Below, piece by piece: positions 34,687-45,800 of a stretch of 64,000 bases of DNA. The DNA comes from Arthonia radiata. Lineage: Eukaryota; Ascomycota; Arthoniomycetes; Arthoniales; Arthoniaceae. The DNA lies in the NCBI GenBank assembly GCA_002989075.1, contig PSQN01000016.1:1469346-1533345 (forward strand). The letters are read 5' to 3'. Position numbers and translations under genes: made by a program. How positions within the stretch are numbered: position 1 is the first letter of the stretch; every line of letters starts with the position of its first letter. The notes beneath the pieces were generated by a model. The model worked only from the letters and a program-made list of their open reading frames with translations. It had not been told where the DNA came from and made no database searches.

Positions 34687-36137
34687 TTACACTTTCTTCC
34701 ACCCTACTAACCTCTTTAGCACACTTGACTCCCTTCCGTCCTCCCTCTCTACAACCCCAATCCTCCACATCCTCACCGCAACTAAACACCCCGCGGCCGC
34801 TATGTACATGAAACCCGCAAAAAGCTGCGCACCCAAGTATCCCGCCTTTGTCCCACTCACAATCTCCAGCGCTATCGGCTCGCTGAACGTTGTAGGCAAC
34901 ACCAGCGTCAACCACGTCAGATTCAACGCGCTCGGCAAATCCTGCAGCCCAATACACTCTGCCGTCACCGGTGCGATGGTCGCCCAGAATGTCCCGGACC
35001 CTGTGCCTGCAATCAGCGCGAAGAAGATAAGCACACCAAAGCTCTCGGCAAAGACCCAGATGACGAGGCAGAAGAGTCCGCAGGCGAACGTGCAGCTCAT
35101 CGCCATGTTCACGCGTCCCACTCGGTCCGAGAAGTAACCGACCGGTGGTCGCCCAAGCCCTTGGCCCAGATTGAGGATCGCGGATACCATGCTGCCCTGC
35201 TTCTGCGTCAATCCCGCGGATTGCGTTGCGTAGTTCGGCAGGCTGAACAGCAACACAATATACCCCAGCATGCTGAAGAAGCCCCACCCCAGGAGGCCCC
35301 AGAACTGCGGCTTCCGCAGCGTGGTGAGTGAGAACGCCGCATGCTTCGTCCCTATCTGCCTGTTCCTATCTTTTATTATTATCGAGCAAGTGAAATTCAC
35401 GCCGAAGCTCACGAGGCCCAGTATGCGAAAGGCCCAGCCCAGCCCGATGTTGCGGATCATGGCGTCTGTGGCGAGCGCGTACACAAGACCGCCGAGTCCG
35501 GAACCGGCGGCGCCGCATGCATTTGCTAGTGAGCGCTTCTTCGAGAACCATTGAGGTGGGACGTTGACGGACCCAACGAAGAGAAAGCCCATGCCCCAGC
35601 CGAAGCAGACGCCCTGAGACAGGAAGAGTTGCCAGGTCTGTTTCGCGAAGGATGCGCTGATGAGGGAGAGAGTCTGGAAAAAAACGCCTGTCAAGAGGCA
35701 GGCGCGCGTGCCGGCACGGCCAATGAGAGTGGTGGCGAGTGGGGAGATGAGAAGGGCCATGGAGATGGAGAGGCCGCCGACGAAGGCGAAGTCGAGGTAG
35801 GTCGCGCCAGGGAAGGTGGACGTGGACAGGTAGTAAGCGAGGAATACACCGTATGACTGGACTGTGTTAGTGGGGTGTGATGGGTGGGTGAGGTAGTGGC
35901 TGCGTCGGGTAAGGAACGTACGCTATTGATGCCCCAAGTATGTGCGTTGATTATGGCGACGCAAGCCACGCATATCCATCCGTAGCCGCCGTCAGGAGGT
36001 ATATCCTCCTCCTGCTTTACGCTTTCTCCTGCCGACTGCCCGATGGGTATACTTTTCTCGGGACCGCTGACTGTGCTGTCATCTGAGCGCTCTTGTGAAG
36101 AGGATTGCCGGCTCTGGTCGGCGGTGATGGGAGCCAT
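34687..36137 (-). CDS. MFS monocarboxylate transporter-like protein (fungal MCT/Mch family)
   Basis: Exons 36137-35922 and 35856-34687 (GTACGT, ACTAACAC branch, GTCCAG; intron 65 bp) give 461 residues. The cytosolic N-tail (about 50 residues, Ser/Gln/Glu-rich) leads into IPPDGGYGW, the hallmark start of helix 1 in MCT proteins. The exon join restores GINSSYGVFLAYYL. About twelve hydrophobic segments follow, including ALLISPLATTLIGRAGTR and GYFSDRVGR in the MFS loop 8-9 position. The family moves monocarboxylates or related small acids across the plasma membrane or an inner membrane. The actual substrate cannot be predicted. Confidence 0.92.
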
Positions 36138-36644
36138 TCTGGAATCTGACAGCCATCAATGATTTGCGCAAGGTAAGAGACTGTCGAAACAGGAGAGATG
36201 AAGAAGAAGACATGGTTGCGTTTGGGCGGTAGTGAAGGAGCATTCTCTGACTAAAACGACTCTGCGCCATTGATGACAATGACATCGTAGTCTCGGTAGC
36301 AGCGTCGGCGAGCTTGCCGAGCCGCGAAAGCTTGTTTACATTCCTGTGATCTCCTGGTCCGTGCGTTAATACTCGTGTTGCATTGAAACTACTGCTGAAT
36401 TGCACTTGTCCATTTGCGATACTCTACCAGTCCTCGCGAGAAACCAAGACATGTCTTGTGAATCATTCTGAGGCGCGTATGAAAGTGATTGGTGTTGAGG
36501 AGGAGACACATTTCACCAGGCGGAGTCTGTACCGTCGAGCGCGGCCAATGTATTGCAAAAGGAACGCTCAATGCAGTGCCTCGTGGATATTTGCGAGTCT
36601 TTAGAACATCATGCATCTCGTCAACGTAACATGACCTGCCACCT
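36138..36644. other. intergenic between transporter and eEF1B genes
   Basis: Transporter promoter and eEF1B 3' flank. No supported gene. Confidence 0.55.
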
Positions 36645-37582
36645 CTACAGCTTTTGCATGGCAGCAACGTCGGTGCTCTGGACGTGGTCTTCGGCGCTCT
36701 CGATCATTTCCTGCAGCTCGTCAAGAGAGACCTTCTCGTCCTCGACGACGAGGTTGATCTGCAGCTTCTTCACACCGAAACCAACAGGCACAAGCTTCGA
36801 TGCACCCCAAACAAGACCGTCTAGCTCAATGGACCGGACGCCCTCTTCGAGCTCTTTCATGCTTGTTTCGTCATCTGAAACACGTCAGTACTCGCAATGA
36901 GAGAAGCCAAAACAAGACCTACCCCATGGCTTGACATCGAGTGTGACGATAGACTTTGCGGCTGGCTTGGACTTGCCCTCCTTCTTCTTCTTGTATTCCG
37001 CGAGACGCTCCTCGCGCACTCTCACAGTCTCCTCATCTTCTTCTTCACTGCCGAACAGGTCATCATCGTCATCCTCAGCAGCATCAGGAGCCTTCGATGG
37101 GTTGACGGTGACTTCGCTGGACTCTGGTCCGTAGGCAGTGTAGTCCTTAGATGGATCGCCGGGCAGTGACGAGAATTCTAGCTCGAAGCTGAGGATGTGC
37201 TTGTACCAGCGGTAGGCGTGTGGGAACTTCTCGACTGGCGGCGACTTTTTCGTGGCTTGGAAGGTCTTGACGTCGGCCTGAGAGGGGGTGTAGCTGTATG
37301 CAGAAGATCAGTTAGCAACTTGCACACTGTGGTCATGGAGATAGAGTCCTGGTATCGACGTATGATCAGGCGCGCATTACGCGCATTGTCTCTAGTTGTA
37401 ATCGTTTTAGAGGTGTCTTAAGCCTCCTCATGAACACGGACCAATTGAGTATCATCATTACAGCAAATGCATGGAAATAGCTTTCAAGGGCATGCGACTC
37501 ACCCAGCGATGTAGCTACGAGTGGTAAGCCACTTGTCGAGCATGGTGAGACCAGCATCGTTGACGAGGTCGGTGAACCCCAT
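36645..37582 (-). CDS. translation elongation factor 1-beta (eEF1B alpha), nucleotide exchange factor
   Basis: Three exons (37582-37503, 37293-36923, 36874-36645) give 226 residues. Exon 1 encodes [19 protein letters not shown]. Exon 2 covers the GST-like N-terminal remnant, the acidic linker ([17 protein letters not shown]) and [10 protein letters not shown]. The catalytic C-terminal domain runs from [14 protein letters not shown] to DVAAMQKL, with [22 protein letters not shown] across exon 3. The second junction (TGG-G|AT) restores the conserved PWDDE. The protein exchanges GDP for GTP on eEF1A during elongation. The 209-bp first intron, placed early in a highly expressed gene, is typical. 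It is divergent from hsp78 with 336 bp between starts. Confidence 0.97.
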
Positions 37583-37918
37583 TTTGTCTATCGCTTGCGG
37601 TTGTTGGTAGTCGACTGAGAAAGACAATGGGTTCGTATCGTTGGATTGGAAACTCGCAGTCACAAGCTTCAGCAAATTTTTGGTCGCGGTGGAAGCGAAA
37701 ATGCGAATGGTTCCGTGATCCCTAGAATATCCTTTTCTGGTAATGCGAGACAGGCTCTAGCATGACTCAGATCTCTAATGACGTGTGCTGATTGGATGAA
37801 AGACGAATGTTCTCGTTGATTGTAGCAGACAGATGCTCTTCAATAGCAGCTTCCAGGCGCTGGTCGCTCTGCTTGCGGTAGCACAAGATCATTCTCCGCC
37901 GCCGAACCACCTTTCGAC
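37583..37918. promoter_or_regulatory. bidirectional promoter of eEF1B and hsp78
   Basis: The 336 bp between the two start codons must serve both genes. ATTGG (reverse CCAAT) occurs at 37645-37649 and 37791-37795. An inverted heat-shock-element pair GAATGTTC (nGAAnnTTCn) lies at 37804-37813, on the hsp78 side, and could explain heat control of the chaperone. No TATA box is obvious. Confidence 0.6.
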
Positions 37919-40482
37919 ATGAACGTTACAAGGTTGAGCCATGCAGGCCGGATCGCTCGCTGCGTTGTCAGTCAGTCGGCACCGCCTGTCGCGCCCTCGC
38001 AGGCCAGCACGGGGGCGCTGCGCAGAGGGACTTTGCTGCCTCAAAGAGCGTCATGGTCGGCATTCAGGATGTCGCGTCCTTCAATATCATGTCGGACCTA
38101 CGCGACTGGCAACAGTGCCCGGCGACCGCACCCACCTGGTGGCACTCATCGTATAAATCTAGGTGGCGAGCCTGAACAGTCCGCTCTGGAACAGTACGGC
38201 ATCGATCTGACAGGACGCGCAAAAGCTGGCAAGCTAGACCCGGTGATTGGTAGAGATGCAGAGATACATCGGACGATTCAAATCCTCTCGCGACGAACAA
38301 AGAACAACCCTGTCATGATCGGCAGCGCAGGCACTGGCAAGACAGCAATACTGGAGGGCCTGGCCCAGCGCATCGTTCGAGGAGATGTGCCCGAGAGTGT
38401 CAAGAACAAGAAAGTGGTGTCACTCGATCTGGGGCAGCTCATCGCAGGAGCCAAGTTTCGAGGTGACTTTGAGGAGCGGCTTAAGAAAGTGCTGAAAGAG
38501 GTCGAGGAGGCGCATGGGGGTATTATACTCTTTATTGATGAATTGCACACCCTTCTCGGACTCGGGAAGGCGGAAGGCAGTATGGATGCCAGCAACCTGC
38601 TAAAGCCTGCGCTCTCGCGAGGCGAACTGCAATGCTGCGGTGCAACAACCCTTAATGAGTATAGGCAGATCGAGAAAGATGTGGCCCTGGCAAGGCGATT
38701 CCAGCCTATCTTGATAGATGAGCCGACGATGCAAGACACAATTTCGATCCTGCGAGGTATTAAGGACAAGTACGAGGTTCATCACGGTGTGCGCATTACA
38801 GACGGGGTAAGTTCACAGCGTCCACACTCTGGCTTTAATAATGTGTTGTGACCTATTTAAGAGCTGGTCCGCCGGTGTTCATCTAAAAATAGACATAAAG
38901 TCTTTGGACACTCTAGTGACATTGCTGTTCAGAGAATGTGCTGACACTTAGACCCCAGGCTCTGGTCGCCGCTGCGACATACTCGAACCGATATATTACA
39001 GATCGCTTTCTGCCCGACAAAGCAATCGATCTAGTTGATGAAGCTGCCTCAGCATTGCGACTGCAGCAGGAAAGCAAGCCGGACGCCATCCAGAGGCTTG
39101 ACAGGTCCATCATGACCATACAGATCGAATTGGAGTCGCTCAGAAAGGAAGATGACATTGCCTCTGTTGAACGTAGGGAGAAGCTCGAGAAGAGTCTGAA
39201 AGAAAAGCGAGATGTAGTGGCAGAGCTGAACGAGAAGTGGGAGAAGGAGCGCGCCAAGATTGAGGATATCAAGAATGCGCAAGAAGAACTTGAGCAGGCC
39301 AGAGTGGAGCTCGAGCAGGCACAGCGAGACGGTAACTTTCGTCGCGCGGGAGAGTTGCAATACGCCGTCATTCCAGGCTTGGAAAAACGACTACCACAGC
39401 CTGGCACAGACCGGGGCGCCGCTGGCGGTGACGCGATGATACACGACTCGGTCTCAGCAGATGATATCGCGAACGTAGTGTCGCGCACTACCGGCATACC
39501 TGTGACGAAGCTCATGTCTGGCGAGGTCGAGAAGCTCGTGCGCATGGAAGACTCTCTTGCAAAGCACGTGCGTGGTCAAGACGAAGCGTTGCATGCTGTC
39601 GCAAATGCCGTACGTATGCAACGGGCTGGCTTATCTGGATCTAACCGCCCAATCGCAAGCTTTATGTTTCTTGGACCAACGGGCGTCGGCAAGACTGAAC
39701 TCTGCAAGAATTTGGCCAATTTTCTTTTCTCGACGTCAGAGGCTGTCGTTCGTTTCGACATGTCAGAGTTCTCAGAGAAACATACAGTGTCGCGCTTGAT
39801 AGGATCGCCAGCTGGATACGTAGGCTACGATGATGCTGGACAACTAACCGAGGCTGTCAGACGAAAGCCCTATGCCGTGCTACTCTTTGATGAGTTTGAG
39901 AAAGCTCACAGAGACATCTCATCTCTCCTGCTTCAGGTGCTCGATGAAGGTTTCTTGACAGATGCACAAGGCCACAAAGTCGATTTCAGGAACACCATCA
40001 TTGTACTCACCTCCAATCTAGGCGCAGAAGTCCTCGTTGCAGCCCAGGAAGAGCCGCCCTCTGCAGCCAAGGTGGGTGAAGCCAGCGAGCCGGAAATTCC
40101 AGCAGCAGCGAAGAAAGCCGTTATGGACATCGTCCAGAGCTCGTATCCACCTGAGTTCCTGAATCGCTTGGATGAGTTCATCATCTTCCGCCGACTGTCC
40201 CGACATGCGCTCCGAGACATTGTGGACATTCGCCTCACCGAGCTACAGCAGCGCCTCGACGAGAGGCGGATCACTTTGGACGTGCCACAGGAGGTCAAAA
40301 GCTGGCTGTGCGAGCGTGGCTACGATCCCAGATATGGAGCCCGTCCTTTGAACAGGCTCATCTCTAGACAAGTCGGTAATGGCCTTGCTGACGGCATTAT
40401 CAAGGGACACATCCGGAGCGGGCAGACCGCTGAGGTGAAAATCAGCGAAAACAGCCAGGCTTTGAGTGTGACAGCAAGATGA
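37919..40482 (+). CDS. hsp78: mitochondrial ClpB-type disaggregase Hsp78
   Basis: Exons 37919-38806 and 38959-40482 encode 803 residues. The first ~70 residues are Arg/Ser/Ala-rich and end near CRTYATG, a mitochondrial presequence. As in Hsp78, the ClpB N-domain is absent. AAA1 has Walker A GSAGTGKT (135-142) and Walker [14 protein letters not shown]. The coiled-coil middle domain spans about 330-440. AAA2 has Walker A GPTGVGKT (535-542), [11 protein letters not shown] and the sensor-2 region [13 protein letters not shown]. The protein refolds and disaggregates matrix proteins together with mitochondrial Hsp70. Its intron (38807-38958) belongs to the introner-like group described in findings. 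The promoter has a heat-shock-element pair. Confidence 0.97.
38807..38958 (+). repeat. introner-like intron of hsp78
   Basis: The 152-bp intron begins GTAAGTTCACAGCGTCCAC, close to the 5' end of the 28573 unit. Near the 3' end it has TTCAGAGAATGTGCTGACAC, like the other copies, but uses a further CCCCAG acceptor 15 bases after the TTAG. Confidence 0.5.
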
Positions 40483-41116
40483 CACAGCGAGTCCACAACA
40501 CGAGGAAGTTTAAGTTACGCTACGCCAGCAAGTGTTGGCGAACGCGATGCACAGGTGGACGATACATGCTCCGGCTGCGCGCTCGAGCATGGAAAGATGT
40601 AAGATATGATGACGACGACGACCTGTAAATACATTTCAATGATTTGACGAAACAACGTGGTTGCATAGCAAGGTCATTTGCAGCATACATAGATAGTAAT
40701 AATACCCCACTCATGATTTCCTGGGGTGTTGCCCGCGACACGGTCTGACCCTGCAATGATGCCTTTCTGCCTTTCGTGTTCATCTCTGCACTTAATCTTC
40801 CAATCTTCTATTCAATCTGACTCGCTCAGTCACGCCTAACATACAGGACAGACAGCGTGTAGCTGGAAGTCTCAACGAGCCCAACGTATCCGCTGGCGAT
40901 CCTTGCCACATGTTGACCCGTTCATCCACTAGGCCTGGGAAGGGAAGCCAGCAAGTACGCTCGCTGGTAACAGAATCCTCCGGTGAAGGCATTCAATTTT
41001 TCCAGAAAATCATACCAATAGTTTTGCCGTCGAAGAGAAACACGAGGGAGAAAGGAGATGATTCTTAGCGCGAGGCCATCCGTCGAGATTGTGATGCGTA
41101 GGTCTCGGTCAAATTA
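40483..41116. other. hsp78 3' flank and boundary to the repeat compartment
   Basis: No gene is supported. Base composition is still that of the gene-bearing part; it changes sharply after about 41.2 kb. Confidence 0.6.
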
Positions 41117-41367
41117 GTGGAACGGTCTCGAATAAACGGTCTTGGTAACCAACCGCTTTCAGCAGTTCAACTCTCACCTATCTGATCATAAGGCAGAGCG
41201 GTTCCTGCTACACTAGTTTGGCACCGGCCTCAATGAAATGGTCTTCTATTAATAGTAGGATTAGCAGATTTATTGTTACCAACGATGTTGCCAGTTTGGA
41301 GCGGGTCTGTACCCAGACGGTTCGGAGCGATCTTGGTACAGACCCCAATAAACGGAGACCGCTCCAC
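41117..41367. mobile_element. candidate 251-bp MITE (Tc1/mariner-type ends)
   Basis: The left end GTGGAACGGTCTC and the right end GAGACCGCTCCAC are inverted repeats differing at one position. TA dinucleotides flank both (41115-41116 and 41368-41369), as expected for Tc1/mariner target duplication. Internal partial inverted repeats (GGTCTGTACC / GGTACAGACC around 41303 and 41335) suggest folding. No transposase frame. A single copy is visible, so multi-copy status is untested. Confidence 0.5.
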
Positions 41368-41853
41368 TAACTTCACTGGTGGTCTGTAGGAACCTATATT
41401 GCACGAAGGCCAGATATCTATATTTTAGTATAAGCCTCGACAGAGACACGAATACGAGTATAAGCATACGTAAGCAAGAGCAAAGCGTACAGGAACTTGC
41501 TACGCATCTACGCGTAGAAAGAGCATTATAAGAGGCGCAAATACGCGACATATACGAGACGCACGCGTCGCGCGCGACACGCGCTTAATAGAAGAAACTA
41601 GGGGCGCTATATCCTAAACTTAGAGTAAACATACTTAAAACAAAGAGAGCGGTACTTTAAAACCTTAAGGCACCGCTAAATATATCTAGAGCGCTCTTAT
41701 AAAACTATAGAGCGCCTACTAGCTAAACTTTATTAAAGCTATCTAGAACCTTAAAGATACGCTTATATATAAGAAGCGTATAAGTAGCGGAAGAGGAGCG
41801 TTAGATACTATAGAGCGCCGGCTCTAGAGTATTAAGAAGACGCTAATAGATTC
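41368..41853. other. degraded repeat, left part interrupted by the Copia composite
   Basis: This is AT-rich, stop-filled sequence. One plus frame reads as a charged helical stretch (EQSVQELATHLRVERAL) once TAG/TAA are taken as decayed Gln, so it was probably coding. It is interrupted at GATTC (41849-41853) and resumes at 52683. Family not identified. Confidence 0.45.
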
Positions 41854-42360
41854 TGTTGGAAATTAACCAACTAGCTGGTTAGCTGGAACCCTCAGGGGCC
41901 CAGAGTATTGGACAGGTCCTACTAGCTGTCTCGGTCTAGAATAGAACAAGTCTTTTACCTAAAGGGTCGGGCCTAGTGGCCCGGGCCTAGGACAAAAAGA
42001 AGCATTGTACGACCTGTTCTAGACAGCTGGCCCGTAGTCTAAAACAACACGAAATAGACTTAGAGACTAATAGTTTTAGATAGACAGAATTACTATCTTA
42101 TGCGGTAAGTTACGGGTTATCTAGCCCCTATTAAAAGAACAGATATCTAGTAAGTTCTATATAGGCCGCTAGACTTAGATATATAAGCTAAGATCTCTCT
42201 AAAGAATTTTAGCTAATAAGACAGACAATATAATAACAGCTTCTCCTTGCTACTAAGTATTGTACCTGTATCAAGTTTAAGTATTGTACTAGTTTTAAGC
42301 TGGTCTCGTCTTTCTACTCTTTGTAGTAGTATCCTTCTTCTTCCCTGCACCTTATTAATA
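41854..42360 (+). repeat. Copia LTR A
   Basis: 507 bp, starts TGTTGGAAATTAACC. It ends ATTAATA where the other copies have TTTTTAACA. Best-preserved 5' terminus of the four LTRs. Confidence 0.9.
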
Positions 42361-42376
42361 GGTTATAAGCCCAGGT
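42361..42376 (+). other. Copia primer-binding site attached to LTR A, cut by the inverted copy
   Basis: GGTTATAAGCCCAGGT. It equals the first 16 bases after LTR C except one G-to-A, and ends with CAGGT, one side of the internal 5-bp duplication. Confidence 0.8.
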
Positions 42377-42883
42377 TGTTAAAAAGATATAGAGAAGAAG
42401 AAGGATACTACTACAAAGAGTAAGAAGACGAGATTAGCTTAAGACTAGTGCAATACTTAAGCTTAATATAGGTACAATACTTAGTAGCAAAGAGAAGCTG
42501 TTATTATATTGTCTGTTTTGTTAGCTAAAATTCTCTAGAGAGATTTTAACTTATATATCTAAGTTTAGCGGCCTGTACAGAACTTACTAGATATCTGTTC
42601 TTTTAATAGAGGCTAGATAACCTGTAACTTACCGTATAAGACAGTAATTTTGTCTATCTAAAACTATTAGTCTCTAAGTCTATTCTGTGTTGTCTTAGAC
42701 TATAAGCTAGCTGTCTAAAACAGGTCGTATAATACTTCTTTTTGTCCTAGACCCGAGCTACTAGGCCCGACTCTTTAGGTAAAAGGCTTGTTCTATTTTA
42801 GACCGAGATAGCTGGTAGAACCTATCTAATACTCTAGGCTCCTAGGGCTTCCGGCTAACTAGCTAGTTAGTTAATTTCTAATA
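42377..42883 (-). repeat. Copia LTR B, inverted
   Basis: 507 bp in reverse orientation, starting on the plus strand with TGTTAAAAAG (complement of the LTR 3' end). It is the 3' LTR of the inverted internal region. Confidence 0.9.
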
Positions 42884-45800
42884 TATCTTCTTAATCGACT
42901 AGTTGTTTTAGCCGGATTGTAAGCTAATTTGAGTTTTAAACGTTAGTATTTTAGCTAAGTCGATCGGTTTTGTTAAACCGTCTGCTAATTGTTCCTTTGT
43001 AGAAACGTATTTGAGCTCTGTTTGACTTGCCTGAACGTTTTCTCTAACATAGTGATACTGTATATCAATATGCTTAGATTTAGCTTAGAAGGTAGGGTTT
43101 TTTATAAGTTCTTTTGCTGAATTGCTGTCGCTAAGTAATAGTTTTACCGGCAAAACTGGGGTCTCCGGTCTAATTTAACCGGCTTGCCCGGGCAAATATA
43201 TGCTTGCCTGGTGCGTTAGAGCCCGCCGAGTCTTTTTATCCGCAGACTTTTTAAAAGTACCCGCTAAAACGGTAGTAATCGAATTTTCTTTAAAAATTCC
43301 GGACAGTTCGGTAGCAATTAATCGGATAAATAACTGTTTCTTTATAGTTTCTTTAAGGGCTATATATTTGGCCTTACAAGAGCTTAAGGCGACCGTTTTT
43401 TGTAGCTTCGAATTTTAGCTAAGGGCTCCGTTTCTAAGTAGAAAGATATAGCCGGTAGTCGATCTCCTAGTACCAAGGTCCCCCCCCTAATTTACGTTAT
43501 AATAGCCGGTTATACCGTCTATTAAGAGAGATTTGTAGTAAAGGCTAAGGTTAGGAGTTTTATCTAAGTAAGCCTAAAGGCTACTTAAAACTCTCTAGTA
43601 CTCCTCGCTAGGATTTAATATATATCGGGCTAGTAGGCTAGTTGTAAAGGTAATATCGGGTCTTGTCTTTGTTGTTAGATACAAAATCGACCCAATTTAT
43701 TGCTAATAATTAGAAATATTGGCACTGCTAGCTTAGTTAGAATTTGATACTAATTTTAAGCTAACGGGTTGTAGTATTTTTCTAGGCATTCGCCCGTTTT
43801 TCTTCGAGTATTTAGTTAAAATTTTAGCTAAATAAGTCGACTGGTCTAGGCAAATCTTTTTCGCCGGGCGATTTCGAATAATTTTAATTTCTAGGAACTT
43901 ACTAACGTCTTTTAAGTTCTTAACCGTAAGAGTCTTATTTAGTTCTTAGTAGATTCTAGAGATTATTTCGATAGAATTAGATACAGCTAATATGTTGTCT
44001 ATATAGACAATTAAAGTTGCCTGCTTTCTAGTTCTTTAAATATAAATCGACTAATTGGATACTGGAGGTTCGAAACCTATACCTCTTAGTAATTCTTAAA
44101 GATAGGCTTTCTACTATCGGTCGGCCTGTTTTAGACCGTAAAGGGCCTTCTTTATTCAATAAACTTTATTAGTTCCGTTAGATAGGCTAGTTAGTTGCTT
44201 AATATAGACAACCTTGTCTAACTTTACATTAAAATAAGCTAATTTTACGTTCTATTGCTTTATTTCCTAGTCTTTCTCTGCTGCTAAGGCTAGTATAAGC
44301 CGGTAGGTAATTAAATTTACTATATTTATAAAGGTCTCTATAAAATTGAGGCCGGGTCTTTACTAACAGCTCTTAGCTACTCAGCGGGCTTTAAAAATCG
44401 GCTTACCCTCTAGAAGATACTTAATCTTCGGTACCCAGCGCTCTTTTAGCGCCTTTCTATCCGGCGGCAGCTCGGTTAATATTTAGGTTTCTTAGTTAGC
44501 TAGCTCTTTAAGCTCCGACTGCATTGCGTCTAGCTAAGAAGACTAGTTCTTGAATGTCCTTATTTCTTTTAAGTTATTGGGCTCTTTAGTAAATGCGACT
44601 AAGGCCTGTTCGACGTATTGTTCTAGGTTATTATAAAACTCGTTAAACTAATTTTTGTCGGCGTTTTTGTATATAAAATCTATTTTCTAGGCGCAATCGG
44701 TGTCTACTCGGCTAGGGTCTTCAGTACTTCTATAATCTAACTCGGTAGGAAGATTAGACTCGTTTAGAGCTCTAGTTTAGTATAGTTCTTATTTAGATTC
44801 GTCCGCTAGTTGTTAAGATATAGGGGGGGTATACTGTTTCTTATATAGAGGACTCCCTTCTTTATTAAGAGGTACCTCCCTATTATCTTAAGATTTAGCG
44901 ATCGGATTTAGCTTGTTTTTAAACTTAACTTCTAGTTGTTCTTCGAGCTCTTTAGGAATACTCTTGATTAATCGATTAACCGTAGATCCCCGTAGGTCTC
45001 AAATAAATTTTTCTTTCTAGATATAGACGTCTCTCTCCTAGTAAACCTTCCGGCTATTGGGATCTAAGAGCTTATATTGGTTCAATCTGTAGCCTATTAG
45101 AATATAGGTAGTTGCTCTAGCGTCTAGTTTTTTTAGTTTAGGTTCTTTAAGATAAGTAACTGAGCCCCAGATTTTAATAGTACTGATATCCGGTTTTTTA
45201 CTGTATTTTACTTCGTACGGAGTAATAAACCCCGGCAATCCGGTATAAGGGGTCCTATTATAAATATAGATAGCTGCTTTTAGCGCTTTACCCCAATATA
45301 TCTAGAGTAGCCCGGCGGTATAAAGTATTGCTCAAACTTTACTAACAATTATTCAGTTAAAGCGTTCGGCTCGTCTATTTTGCTGAAGAGTATATAGTAC
45401 GGATATCGTTAGAATAGCTCCTTTTTGTTCTAGAAGCTGTTTTATTCAGCCTTCTCGGTATTCTTTTGTGTTGTTTAAGTATAATCTTTTAAAAGAATGC
45501 TCGGACTACGTTTCTTTCTGAGTAATATAGATAGATAGTGCGTCGAAAATCTAGTCTTTAGACTATAGTACTTCGGTAGCCGTATACCGGGTTTTATTGT
45601 CTATAAAGCTAGTAAATAATTAACCTTTAGAAGGGGTTTGCGGTACAATTAGCCCGCAAATATCTGAGTAGACTTTTTCTAAATAATTGGCCGATTTGTC
45701 TAGAGTTTCTCGGCTAACTTTAGCCGTTGCCTTTGCTTTAAAGCAAATTTAGCAATTATCTCCCGATTTGTCCGAATAATCTATTTCTAGGGTAACCTTT

